A DNA stretch of 53,218 nucleotides from Lachnospiraceae bacterium (GTDB lineage Bacteria; Bacillota; Clostridia; Lachnospirales; Lachnospiraceae), in contig JAFUPV010000060.1 in the NCBI GenBank assembly GCA_017472605.1, positions 1 to 53,218 of the forward strand, written 5' to 3'. Each line of letters starts with the position of its first letter. The stretch's first letter is position 1. The notes beneath the pieces are model-generated. The model searched no databases, was not told the origin of the DNA, and saw only the letters and a program-made list of their open reading frames with translations. Both the position numbers and the translations under genes were made by a program. Below are positions 7,539-14,862 of the stretch, piece by piece.

Positions 7539-9262
7539 AACGAAGCTACTATTACATGATAAGCATAATCGCCCTTCTGTTTCTCGGTGTGCTGTGTCTC
7601 TATCAGCCTCAGGTCAGCCCCATGGTCCGCGCCGGTTATTCCGAAGGCGTCATGGCGGCAGAGTGGGATTCCAGGATTGCTTCTCTGACCAATCAGTCCG
7701 GAATCTCTCTGGTTGCGGACGGAAGCCCGTGGCAGTCGGAATCCCCGGCTGTATTCATGAATGAAGAGCGCCAGCTGATGGTTCCTGTGAAAGCACTGAA
7801 GACGCTCTTTCACTGCAATGCAGGCGTCTATGAGCAGTCAAAGCTGAAGGTATACCGGAATACAAAAACCATTTTTGCCAGTCTGGACAGCGATACCGTT
7901 CTTCTGTCCGGGGAGGAATATACCTTTCCTTCTCCGTTTGTTCAGGTCGGTGACGAATACTATGTGTCTGCGCAGGTGATTGCAGAAGGTCTTGGCTATC
8001 GGTTCAGCTGGAGCGACGAGGAACGGCTTCTTCAGATGGCGGATATTACACCGCTGAATGCCAGACTTCCGGTGTCCTATGACGGCAGAGTCTACAAAAG
8101 AGTGCCTCAGGTGCGGGATCAGGGAACGCTTGGCACCTGTTGGGCGTTTGCGGCCGTCAGCGCTCTGGAAGCGTCGCTGCTCCCGGAGGAAACCTGGGAA
8201 TTTTCCATTGACCACATGAGCCTGAATAATTTTTTCGGGCGTTCGCAGGAAATCGGCGGTGAGTATACGATGGCAATGTCCTATCTGCTGGCGTGGCAGG
8301 GACCGGTGCTGGAATCGGAGGATCCCTACGGAGACGGAAAGACAAACGTGATGGTTCAGCCCCGGAAGCATGTACAGGAGATTCAGATCATCCCACAGAA
8401 AGACATGGAGGGAATTAAGGAGGCAGTCTACCTCTACGGCGGTGTGCAGACGTCGCTGTATTCTGCGCTGACCAGTGCGACCAGTGTGTCCGAGTTCTAT
8501 AATCCGGAGACAGCAGCCTATTACTATGTCGGTACGGAAAAGATGAATCATGATGTGCTGATTGTTGGCTGGGATGATAATTACCCGAAGGAGAATTTCA
8601 ATACGGCACCGGAAGGAAACGGCGCGTTTCTCTGTCTCAACAGCTGGGGAAGCCGGTTTGGCGATGACGGTTATTTCTGGGTGTCCTATTTTGATTCTTC
8701 CATCGGCATCTATAACATTGTATATACCGGCGTGGAAGAAGCGGATAACTATGACAACATTTATCAGAGCGATCTCTGCGGCTGGATCGGCCAGCTGGGA
8801 TATGGAGAGGAGAGTGCCTATTTTGCCAATGCCTATACGGCGAAGGCGGAGGAGACGCTGGAAGCGGTTGGCTTCTATGCGGTAGGAAGCAATACGGACT
8901 ATGAAATCTATCTGGTGAATGATTTTAACGGAAAGGATGATCTTTCCTACGAGAATCGGGTGGCACAGGGCAGCTTCTCCAATCCAGGCTACTATACAGT
9001 CCGGCTGAACGAGGCACAGGCTCTGAAAGCGGGAGAGAAATTTGCGGTCATCATTTACATCCGCACGCCGGGTGAGGAACGGCCCATCGCAGTGGAATAT
9101 AACAATGAAGAGGAACATGTGGAGGCGGATCTGACAGATGGTGAGGGCTATATCAGTCTGAAGGGTACCGCGTGGCAGTCTGCGGAGGAGAATCAGAAGT
9201 GCAATTTGTGTCTGAAAGTCTATACAAAGGGCGAGGCAGAGAATCCAAAGACCGGTCATTAA
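7535..9262 (+). CDS. exported C1 (papain-like) cysteine peptidase with lectin-like domain
   Basis: A 575-aa protein. An N-terminal hydrophobic segment (about 8-22) acts as signal or anchor. Residues about 60-170 resemble the copper-amine-oxidase-N-type stalk domain seen in clostridial surface proteins. The papain-like domain has the full set of catalytic residues: Gln196, Cys202 (TCWAF), His339 (NHDVLIVGWDD) and Asn369 (LNSWG). The last about 170 residues match the lectin-like domain that often follows C1 peptidases in Clostridia (SAYFANAYTA, LEAVGFYA). It likely acts outside the cell on proteins or wall-bound substrates. It starts at GTG, overlapping the upstream stop by 4 nt, with GGGAG 8 nt before. 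An exported protease between two housekeeping genes is unusual context. Confidence 0.87.
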   Translation: MKRSYYYMISIIALLFLGVLCLYQPQVSPMVRAGYSEGVMAAEWDSRIASLTNQSGISLVADGSPWQSESPAVFMNEERQLMVPVKALKTLFHCNAGVYEQSKLKVYRNTKTIFASLDSDTVLLSGEEYTFPSPFVQVGDEYYVSAQVIAEGLGYRFSWSDEERLLQMADITPLNARLPVSYDGRVYKRVPQVRDQGTLGTCWAFAAVSALEASLLPEETWEFSIDHMSLNNFFGRSQEIGGEYTMAMSYLLAWQGPVLESEDPYGDGKTNVMVQPRKHVQEIQIIPQKDMEGIKEAVYLYGGVQTSLYSALTSATSVSEFYNPETAAYYYVGTEKMNHDVLIVGWDDNYPKENFNTAPEGNGAFLCLNSWGSRFGDDGYFWVSYFDSSIGIYNIVYTGVEEADNYDNIYQSDLCGWIGQLGYGEESAYFANAYTAKAEETLEAVGFYAVGSNTDYEIYLVNDFNGKDDLSYENRVAQGSFSNPGYYTVRLNEAQALKAGEKFAVIIYIRTPGEERPIAVEYNNEEEHVEADLTDGEGYISLKGTAWQSAEENQKCNLCLKVYTKGEAENPKTGH

Positions 9263-9293
9263 CATGGAAATCAGAAAAAAACAAGGAGAGCAG

Positions 9294-9893
9294 ATGAAGA
9301 AGATTATTTTTGCAACCTCCAATGAGGGAAAGATGAAAGAAATCCGCATGATCCTGGACGGCTGCGGCTGTGAGGTGCTGTCCCTGAAGGAAGCAGGAAT
9401 TCGTGTGGATATCGAAGAAAACGGAACGACGTTTGAGGAGAATGCCGTAATTAAAGTGAAAGCAATCCGTCCGCTGACGGATGCCATCGTCCTTGCCGAC
9501 GATTCTGGTCTGGAGGTTGACTGGCTTGGAAAGGCACCGGGCGTGTATTCCGCCCGCTACATGGGCGAGGACACTTCCTATGAGATCAAGAATCAGGCGA
9601 TCATTGATCAGCTGGAAGGAGTGGAAGGTGCAGACCGCAGCGCGCGTTTTGTCTGTGTCATCGCAGCTTCTCTGCCGGACGGATCCATTCTGACGACACG
9701 GGGCACCATCGAGGGCGAAATTGCGAAAACACCGGCCGGTGCAGGCGGGTTCGGCTATGACCCTATTGTCTATGTGCCGGAGTTTGGAATGACTACTGCC
9801 GAGCTGTCCGCTGAGGCGAAAAATGAAGTCAGCCACCGCGGGAAGGGCCTTCGCGCTATGAAGGCGAAACTGGCAGAAAACGGATGGATATAA
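9294..9893 (+). CDS. rdgB: XTP/dITP diphosphatase (HAM1/RdgB)
   Basis: A 199-aa cytoplasmic house-cleaning enzyme that hydrolyses XTP, dITP and ITP to the monophosphate and pyrophosphate, keeping deaminated purines out of DNA and RNA. Family motifs are all present: ATSNEGKMKEI at the N terminus, ADDSGLEVD with the metal-binding acidic residues, GVYSARYMG, GFGYDPI, and SHRGK near the end. I chose the ATG preceded by AAGGAGA; an upstream ATG adds ten charged residues before the conserved start. The length is normal for the family. The next gene, a phosphoesterase, follows within 90 nt; this rdgB-phosphoesterase pairing is common in Clostridia. Confidence 0.94.
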   Translation: MKKIIFATSNEGKMKEIRMILDGCGCEVLSLKEAGIRVDIEENGTTFEENAVIKVKAIRPLTDAIVLADDSGLEVDWLGKAPGVYSARYMGEDTSYEIKNQAIIDQLEGVEGADRSARFVCVIAASLPDGSILTTRGTIEGEIAKTPAGAGGFGYDPIVYVPEFGMTTAELSAEAKNEVSHRGKGLRAMKAKLAENGWI

Positions 9894-9982
9894 AACAGTC
9901 AGTGACAGGTATGCTTTGCGGGAGCCGATCTGCAAAACGGGAGAACCGGTCACGGGGCAAAGAGGAAGAGCAGGAGCAGACA

Positions 9983-10504
9983 ATGCAGCAGGAAGAAAAC
10001 AGATGGGACGGAAAGCGGGAGCCGAAGCGGGTACTGGTCGTCAGTGATACCCACGGAAGGATTGCCAACCTGCAGGAGGTATGGAAGCGATTTGATTTTC
10101 TGGATCTGACCATTCATCTGGGCGATCTGGAAGGGGGAGAGCAGCTTTTGCGAAAGCTGGCGCCCTGCCCGATGGAAATTGTGGCAGGCAACAATGACTA
10201 TTTTACGCAGCTGCCGCAGAACCGGGTAATCAAGCTTGGAAAATACCGGATTTTTCTGACCCATGGCCATCGCTATCATGTGCACTATGGAAATGATGTG
10301 CTGATCGAGGAGGCAAGGCTTCGGGACTGTCAGATTGCCATGTACGGTCACACCCATTCGCCGGAGATTAGGCACTATCCGGGGATTACCGTGCTCAATC
10401 CGGGAAGCATCACCTGTCCCCGCCCGGCAACAAAGCCGCCGTCCTACATTCTGATCGATTTTGACCGGGATGGGGAGGCACATTTTACCATTTGTACATT
10501 ATAG
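9983..10504 (+). CDS. MJ0936/YfcE-type metallophosphoesterase
   Basis: A 173-aa calcineurin-like phosphoesterase. Metal-ligand motifs run in order: VVSDTHGR (Asp, His), HLGDLE, VAGNNDY, LTHGHRY and YGHTHSPEI. The family hydrolyses phosphodiester bonds in small substrates such as model phosphodiesters; the real substrate is unsettled. I placed the start at the ATG with GGAG six bases upstream. A longer reading would begin ten bases inside rdgB and add 33 mostly charged residues that the family does not usually have. It follows rdgB in the same direction and is followed by a large perfect palindrome. Confidence 0.88.
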   Translation: MQQEENRWDGKREPKRVLVVSDTHGRIANLQEVWKRFDFLDLTIHLGDLEGGEQLLRKLAPCPMEIVAGNNDYFTQLPQNRVIKLGKYRIFLTHGHRYHVHYGNDVLIEEARLRDCQIAMYGHTHSPEIRHYPGITVLNPGSITCPRPATKPPSYILIDFDRDGEAHFTICTL

Positions 10505-10506
10505 AA

Positions 10507-10557
10507 TTTATCCATCCGACCGAACGTGTCATTGGCACGTTCGGTCGGATGGATAAA
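10507..10557. repeat. dispersed palindromic repeat, copy 1 (22-bp perfect stem)
   Basis: A perfect 22-bp inverted repeat starts TTTATCCATCCGACCG, has the 7-nt loop TCATTGG and ends CGGTCGGATGGATAAA. Its core (GAACGTG, loop, CACGTTC) recurs in three other intergenic spots of this window, at 20234-20279, 23605-23659 and 31412-31463. There is no T-run on the plus strand, so it is not a typical terminator. It begins only 3 bases after the phosphoesterase stop. Confidence 0.75.
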
Positions 10558-10563
10558 AAGGAA

Positions 10564-10608
10564 AATCAGCCGCAGGAATCCGATTTCAGTGGAAGCCTGC
10601 GGCTGATT
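10564..10608. repeat. intergenic hairpin
   Basis: A 13-bp perfect inverted repeat AATCAGCCGCAGG / CCTGCGGCTGATT with a 19-nt loop. On the minus strand it is followed by TTTTCCTTTTT, so it could be a second terminator for the leftward tRNA operon. On the plus strand it has no T-run. Confidence 0.5.
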
Positions 10609-10613
10609 GGTTG

Positions 10614-10638
10614 AAAAAAGCACCTCAAAAGAGGTGCT
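10614..10638 (-). terminator. terminator of the tRNA operon
   Basis: On the minus strand the stem GCACCTC / GAGGTGC with a TTTT loop is followed by TTTTTT. It lies ten bases after the 3' end of tRNA-Lys, the last tRNA of the leftward operon. Stem, tight loop and T-run are those of an intrinsic terminator. Confidence 0.85.
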
Positions 10639-10647
10639 TAAAGTTCA

Positions 10648-10720
10648 TGAGACACGCGGGATTCGAACCCGCGACACCTTGATTAAAAGTCAAGTGCTCT
10701 ACCGACTGAGCTAGTATCCC
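10648..10720 (-). tRNA. tRNA-Lys (anticodon TTT)
   Basis: A 73-nt cloverleaf. The acceptor GGGATAC pairs with GTGTCTC, the D arm is GCTC..GAGC, and the anticodon arm is CTTGA-CTTTTAA-TCAAG. The T arm is GCGGG-TTCGAAT-CCCGC and the discriminator is A. CCA is not encoded. It is the last gene of a four-tRNA operon read leftward. Confidence 0.95.
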
Positions 10721-10723
10721 AGA

Positions 10724-10796
10724 CTGGGCTAGTTGGATTCGAACCAACGTAGTGCAGGAGTCAAAGTCCTGTGCCTTACCGCTTGGCGATAGCCCA
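10724..10796 (-). tRNA. tRNA-Gln (anticodon TTG)
   Basis: A 73-nt cloverleaf. The acceptor TGGGCTA pairs with TAGCCCA, the anticodon arm is CAGGA-CTTTGAC-TCCTG, the T arm carries GTTCGAAT and the discriminator is G. It lies 3 nt upstream of tRNA-Lys in the same transcript. CCA is not encoded. Confidence 0.94.
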
Positions 10797-10863
10797 AGAA
10801 ACAGCAGGCAATAATCTCTACAGACAAAACTCCGTGTAGTCAGCAGGAATAAAGAACCTGCAG

Positions 10864-10938
10864 GGTGGGTACAGGGATTCGAACCCTGGGCCTCCAGAGC
10901 CACAATCTGGCGCGCTAACCAACTGCGCTATACCCACC
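10864..10938 (-). tRNA. tRNA-His (anticodon GTG)
   Basis: A cloverleaf with acceptor GTGGGTA / TACCCAC. An extra G at the 5' end (the G-1 identity element of tRNA-His) stands opposite a C discriminator. The anticodon arm is CCAGA-TTGTGGC-TCTGG and the T loop is TTCGAAT. About 67 nt without a visible gene separate it from tRNA-Gln. Confidence 0.94.
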
Positions 10939-10965
10939 ATACTGAACGTTTGAAAGAAAATCGAG

Positions 10966-11040
10966 TCGGGGTGACAGGATTCGAACCTGCGGCCTCCTGG
11001 TCCCAAACCAGGCGCTCTAGCCAAGCTGAGCCACACCCCG
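10966..11040 (-). tRNA. tRNA-Pro (anticodon TGG)
   Basis: A cloverleaf with acceptor CGGGGTG / CACCCCG, anticodon arm CCTGG-TTTGGGA-CCAGG, T loop TTCGAAT and discriminator A. It is the first tRNA after the operon promoter. CCA is not encoded. Confidence 0.95.
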
Positions 11041-11079
11041 CTTTAAGACGCGCTCGGAAACTCTCTCAACGCAAGGAAG

Positions 11080-11108
11080 ATTATATCTTATAATCGAGAG
11101 AATGTCAA
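11080..11108 (-). promoter_or_regulatory. sigma-A promoter of the tRNA operon
   Basis: On the minus strand a consensus -35 TTGACA (11103-11108), a 17-bp spacer and a consensus -10 TATAAT (11080-11085) lie about 40 bases before tRNA-Pro. Both hexamers are perfect matches, as expected for a stable-RNA promoter. Confidence 0.92.
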
Positions 11109-11154
11109 GAGAAAATTTAAAAAAAATTAAAACAATTTAGCCGGCAGAAATGGG

Positions 11155-11183
11155 TGGATAAAAACGTGGAATTATGATAAGAT
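11155..11183 (+). promoter_or_regulatory. candidate promoter of the two-component genes
   Basis: TGGATA, a 17-bp spacer and TAAGAT preceded by TGA (extended -10, TGATAAGAT). It lies about 115 bases before the histidine kinase start. Each hexamer matches consensus at four of six positions, so this is a moderate call. Confidence 0.5.
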
Positions 11184-11298
11184 AGAAACAGATTTTGCGT
11201 GCAGTGTTTCTGTTTGTGATTGTTGTTGCTGCTGTACATAAGTGACGGGATATACGTTTCTGAGTTTGAAGTATTTAATTTGACACAAGAGGTGTTTT

Positions 11299-13023
11299 AT
11301 GAAAAAGAAAATATCGGCAAAAAGTATTCTGTTTCGCATCTTAATGATTTTTGTGATTCCGTTTCTTCTGTTCCTGATTGGCTTAAATATCTATTGGGGA
11401 CAGAATCACCGCGATCAGATCTATGAAAAGAACATGGGAAAGCTTACCATGTATCAGAGTTCTCTGGAGGAAACGCTGAAGCGTGTTGATTACTATCTGT
11501 CAGACTGCGCCGTCAATGACAAAGCGTTTGAATGTCTCCGGTATCCGCTCAGTGAGGTGGAAAACTATCTTCATCTTTATAATCTGCAGGAGAAAATGAG
11601 ATCGGTTGTGCTGACGGTGGATACGATTGACGCGCTCTATATCATGACGCTCCAGGATGACATGTATGGTTCCACCTACAATACACGAATGACAATGGAT
11701 GAAAAAGAAAACATGCTGAGCTATCTGCGGAGGCTGTTAAGTGAAGAAGAAGACCGGGCAATCAGTGACTGGGACATCCATGAGGTGGAGGGACGGAACT
11801 ATTTTATCAAGGTAATTGGCGGAAAAGGTGTCTACTGCATTGGTGTGATGGACGCGGAATATATTTCGCAGGTAAGTACCCAGGATGAGGAGAAAAGCTA
11901 TATTCTCTTCGCAAGAGAAAACCAGTTTCTCTCACACAGAGAGCAGATGGAAGACCAGGGGATTAGACTGCCGGATCAGGAGAGATTTTGCATCAGCGGG
12001 ACACATGATGAATGGATGGTCATTCAGAGTGCTTCCCATTATCTGAACTGCGATCTGGTACTGGTTGAGGCGTATGAGGGAATCTGGGCAGCAGAGACAA
12101 CGCCGTTTTTCCTTCTTGTCGCCCCGTTTCTGTTTGGCTGCCTGATGCTCTTCTGCTACCATCTGCTGGAAAAGAAATTCCTGGCACCGCTGCGCCAGAT
12201 GGTAATGACAATGGATCAGATTGCGGAAGGCGAGCTGACTGTGCGGCTCGACGCAAAGACGGATATCATCGAATATGATACGGTAAACCGGACATTTAAT
12301 CACATGATTGAGCAGATCAGTGAGCTGAAGATTCTTGCATATGACCGCCTGATTCAGGCACAGCAGGCACAGCTTCAATACTATCAGATACAGATTCGTC
12401 CCCATTTCTTCCTGAATTGCATGAAAAACCTGTATGCGATGACGGCGTCCGGGAACTATCAGCAGATGCAGGAGATGATCCTCGTTCTGTCGGACTATCT
12501 TCGGTCTGTGTTCAAGGAGCATGCGGCAATGATTCCTCTGAGAAAAGAAGTGGAAAGCGCGGAATTTTATGTCCGACTGCAGCAGATGGTCTGTCCGGTT
12601 CCGCCGCTTCTGTTTCTGGATATTGAGGAAGAACTGCTTGATTTTCCGCTGCCGCCAATGTCGGTTCTGACATTTGTGGAAAATTCCCTGCGCTATCCAA
12701 AAGAGGCGGATTCTGTCTTTCAGATGCATATCAGTGCCCATAAACGGATGGACGGAGAGCATGAGATTGTGAATCTGACAATCATGGATAACGGAAGCGG
12801 CTTTGAGGAAGAATCGCTGAAGATTCTCAACGATCCGCAGAAACGGATGCCGGAGAACCACATTGGAATTTATAACGTGAAAAAGCGGTTTGAATTGATT
12901 TACGGGCAGAAATGCAGCTTTGTGTTCAGCAACATGAACGGAGCCTGTGTTGATATTTTCATTCCGTACCAGCTGGATGGGAAAGAGCTGGCGGGGGAGG
13001 TGAGCAGCTATGAAGCAGAATAA
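11299..13023 (+). CDS. YesM-type sensor histidine kinase
   Basis: A 574-aa membrane histidine kinase of the YesM family. An N-terminal helix (about 12-32) and a second helix (about 268-288) enclose an extracytoplasmic sensor of about 230 residues. A HAMP linker follows (about 290-345), then the phosphoacceptor box IQIRPHFFLN with His369, and an ATPase domain with N-box ENSLRY (Asn462) and DNGSGFEEE. The family senses sugars outside the cell and phosphorylates an AraC-type regulator. That regulator is the next gene, overlapping by 14 nt. The sugar importer and two glycosidases that follow point to an oligosaccharide signal. AGAGG precedes the ATG at good spacing. Confidence 0.92.
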   Translation: MKKKISAKSILFRILMIFVIPFLLFLIGLNIYWGQNHRDQIYEKNMGKLTMYQSSLEETLKRVDYYLSDCAVNDKAFECLRYPLSEVENYLHLYNLQEKMRSVVLTVDTIDALYIMTLQDDMYGSTYNTRMTMDEKENMLSYLRRLLSEEEDRAISDWDIHEVEGRNYFIKVIGGKGVYCIGVMDAEYISQVSTQDEEKSYILFARENQFLSHREQMEDQGIRLPDQERFCISGTHDEWMVIQSASHYLNCDLVLVEAYEGIWAAETTPFFLLVAPFLFGCLMLFCYHLLEKKFLAPLRQMVMTMDQIAEGELTVRLDAKTDIIEYDTVNRTFNHMIEQISELKILAYDRLIQAQQAQLQYYQIQIRPHFFLNCMKNLYAMTASGNYQQMQEMILVLSDYLRSVFKEHAAMIPLRKEVESAEFYVRLQQMVCPVPPLLFLDIEEELLDFPLPPMSVLTFVENSLRYPKEADSVFQMHISAHKRMDGEHEIVNLTIMDNGSGFEEESLKILNDPQKRMPENHIGIYNVKKRFELIYGQKCSFVFSNMNGACVDIFIPYQLDGKELAGEVSSYEAE

Positions 13024-14611
13024 CCAGACGATAAACTGGTCTGTGCTGGTTGTGGATGATCAGATCAATGTGGTGGAAGGCGTAATCCGCGGAATTAACT
13101 GGGAACAGCTCGGTGTGAAAAAGGTCCACCGCGCCTACAGCGCATCGGAGGCAAAGACGATTCTGCTCCAGAATCCGGTTGACATCATGCTCTGTGACAT
13201 TGAGATGCCCCGGGAAAACGGACTTTCGCTGTTCCGATGGACAAGAGATCAGTCAATCCCGCTGGAATGCATCTTCCTGACATCCCATGCGGATTTTCTC
13301 TATGCGAAAAGCGCAATTCAGCTGGGCAGTTTTGACTACATTCTGCAGCCTGCCCGCTATTCGGAGATTGAAAGTGCGCTTTTGAAGGCTGCACAGAAAA
13401 TTCTGGCACGGAGGGAGCAGGAAAAATATTGCGAACTGGGAAAGTCTGTGTTTGAGAACCAGATCCGCGTGACGGATGATCTGTTTCGCAGCTGGTATCT
13501 GGATCCGCTTGACGCGGTGAAACAGGAAAAACTCAGAATCTGTCTCAATGAAACCGACAGAAATCTGTATGGAAGCACACAGGTTGAGCCGATTCTGCTC
13601 CAGGTATTCAGCTGGCACAAAGGCATCTGGGAAAAGGAACTGTTCCGTTATTCCTGCCGCAACGTTCTGGAAGAATTGTTTAACGGAAAGAACGTGAGCA
13701 TCCTTTGCCACTGTCTGGAAGCGGACTTCTGGGGATTCTGGCTTTGGAGTGAGGACGGAGAATGGAACGAAGATGGAATCGGAATTCTGGAGCAGTTTCA
13801 TCAGGTAGCCAGCAGCTTCTTTGGCTGCGATATGGCAGTCTATGTAGGAAAGAAAACGGAATTTCAATCGGCAGGAGCCGTTCTGACGGAGCTGATCCGA
13901 CAAAAAGAAAATAATGTGGCGATGAAATCACGACTGTTTCTGCCGGATGAAGCCGTGTCACCAGGGAAGAAAGCGGTAATATCGGAGCCGGATTACCATA
14001 CCTGGGAAGTCCTTTTGCAGCAGAACTGCGGTCAGGGTGTCTGCGCGGACGCAGTCGGCTATCTGGATAAGGCGGCCGCCGCGGAGCTTCTGGATGCCAA
14101 TCGCCTTCAGGCATTTTACCATCGGTTTGTGCGGATGCTGATCCGGGTTGAGGAGGCAGCTTCCGTGAAGCATGAAGAAATTTTTCCGACGGAACAGCAG
14201 AGAGAGGATTACCTGAACGCCTATGAAAATCTGGTATCCATGAAAGAACTGATCAAGACGGCCTGCTCCTTTTTCGCCGGTGAAGAGGATGAGAAAAAGA
14301 CTGCTGTCCAGATCGAGCAGATTCGCGAATATGTCTATCACCATCTGGATCAGGAGATACGCCGTGAGGATGTGGCTGCTGCCGTGTTCCTGAATCCATC
14401 CTATGTATCCAGAATCTTCAAAAAAGAGACAGGGATATCTCTGAAGGATTTTATTCTTCAGGAAAAGATGAAAATGGCAAGAATTCTGCTGAAAAGCACG
14501 GCTCTTCCAATCAGCATCGTTGCTCAGCGCGTCGGGTACACCAATTTTTCTCATTTTTCACAGGTTTACCGGAAAATATACGGAATCAGTCCAACTGAGG
14601 AGCGAAAATAA
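13010..14611 (+). CDS. YesN-type response regulator, AraC DNA-binding domain
   Basis: A 533-aa response regulator. The receiver domain (about 10-125) has the acidic pair VVDDQ, phosphoacceptor Asp63 in LCDIEMPREN, and a Thr/Ser in LTSHAD. A long middle region (about 130-420) without clear motifs follows, as in other YesN proteins. The C-terminal AraC-type double helix-turn-helix (about 430-530) contains NPSYVSRIFKKETG and VGYTNFSHFSQVYRKIYG, ending ISPTEER. It is translationally coupled to the kinase gene. Its likely target is the solute-binding-protein promoter right downstream, where two 10-bp direct repeats lie 22 bp apart. Confidence 0.93.
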   Translation: MKQNNQTINWSVLVVDDQINVVEGVIRGINWEQLGVKKVHRAYSASEAKTILLQNPVDIMLCDIEMPRENGLSLFRWTRDQSIPLECIFLTSHADFLYAKSAIQLGSFDYILQPARYSEIESALLKAAQKILARREQEKYCELGKSVFENQIRVTDDLFRSWYLDPLDAVKQEKLRICLNETDRNLYGSTQVEPILLQVFSWHKGIWEKELFRYSCRNVLEELFNGKNVSILCHCLEADFWGFWLWSEDGEWNEDGIGILEQFHQVASSFFGCDMAVYVGKKTEFQSAGAVLTELIRQKENNVAMKSRLFLPDEAVSPGKKAVISEPDYHTWEVLLQQNCGQGVCADAVGYLDKAAAAELLDANRLQAFYHRFVRMLIRVEEAASVKHEEIFPTEQQREDYLNAYENLVSMKELIKTACSFFAGEEDEKKTAVQIEQIREYVYHHLDQEIRREDVAAAVFLNPSYVSRIFKKETGISLKDFILQEKMKMARILLKSTALPISIVAQRVGYTNFSHFSQVYRKIYGISPTEERK

Positions 14612-14625
14612 AGGCAGCAGGTCAT

Positions 14626-14657
14626 AAAATGAACAGATTATGGTAACAAAATGAACA
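14626..14657 (+). promoter_or_regulatory. direct repeats, candidate AraC/YesN operator
   Basis: AAAATGAACA occurs twice (14626-14635 and 14648-14657) with a 22-bp period, two helical turns, which is the spacing AraC-family proteins favour. The pair lies just after the regulator gene and about 95 bp before the likely -10 of the transporter operon. The role is inferred from spacing and position. Confidence 0.5.
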
Positions 14658-14747
14658 ATCAAAACAGATAACAGTTGCTTTTTTAGAATCATGTCATTTT
14701 TTTGACAGGATGTGGTCACGTTGCTGGCAGAGAGAATGGCCGTTTTC

Positions 14748-14756
14748 TGCTATACT
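14748..14756 (+). promoter_or_regulatory. extended -10 of the transporter operon
   Basis: TGCTATACT is a good extended -10 without a clear -35 at 17 bp, as expected for a promoter that needs an activator. It lies about 105 bases before the solute-binding-protein start and downstream of the candidate operator. Confidence 0.5.
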
Positions 14757-14862
14757 GAGTTCACATCAACAAACAGACGGAACTCAAAAACAAAGCAGAA
14801 GCATCCGGGCTATGCCGGCTTTGCGCGGCTGTCTCTGCGGCACACAGGAAAGGAAAAACGAT

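Noticed and set aside
7838-9487. A 549-codon minus-strand frame across the C1 peptidase and rdgB genes
   Set aside because: It runs opposite two recognised genes and is a by-product of their codon use; no motif or start signal supports it.
10507-10557. Terminator for the phosphoesterase gene
   Set aside because: The palindrome is strong but followed by A rather than T on the plus strand, and related copies occur elsewhere. It is listed as a repeat.
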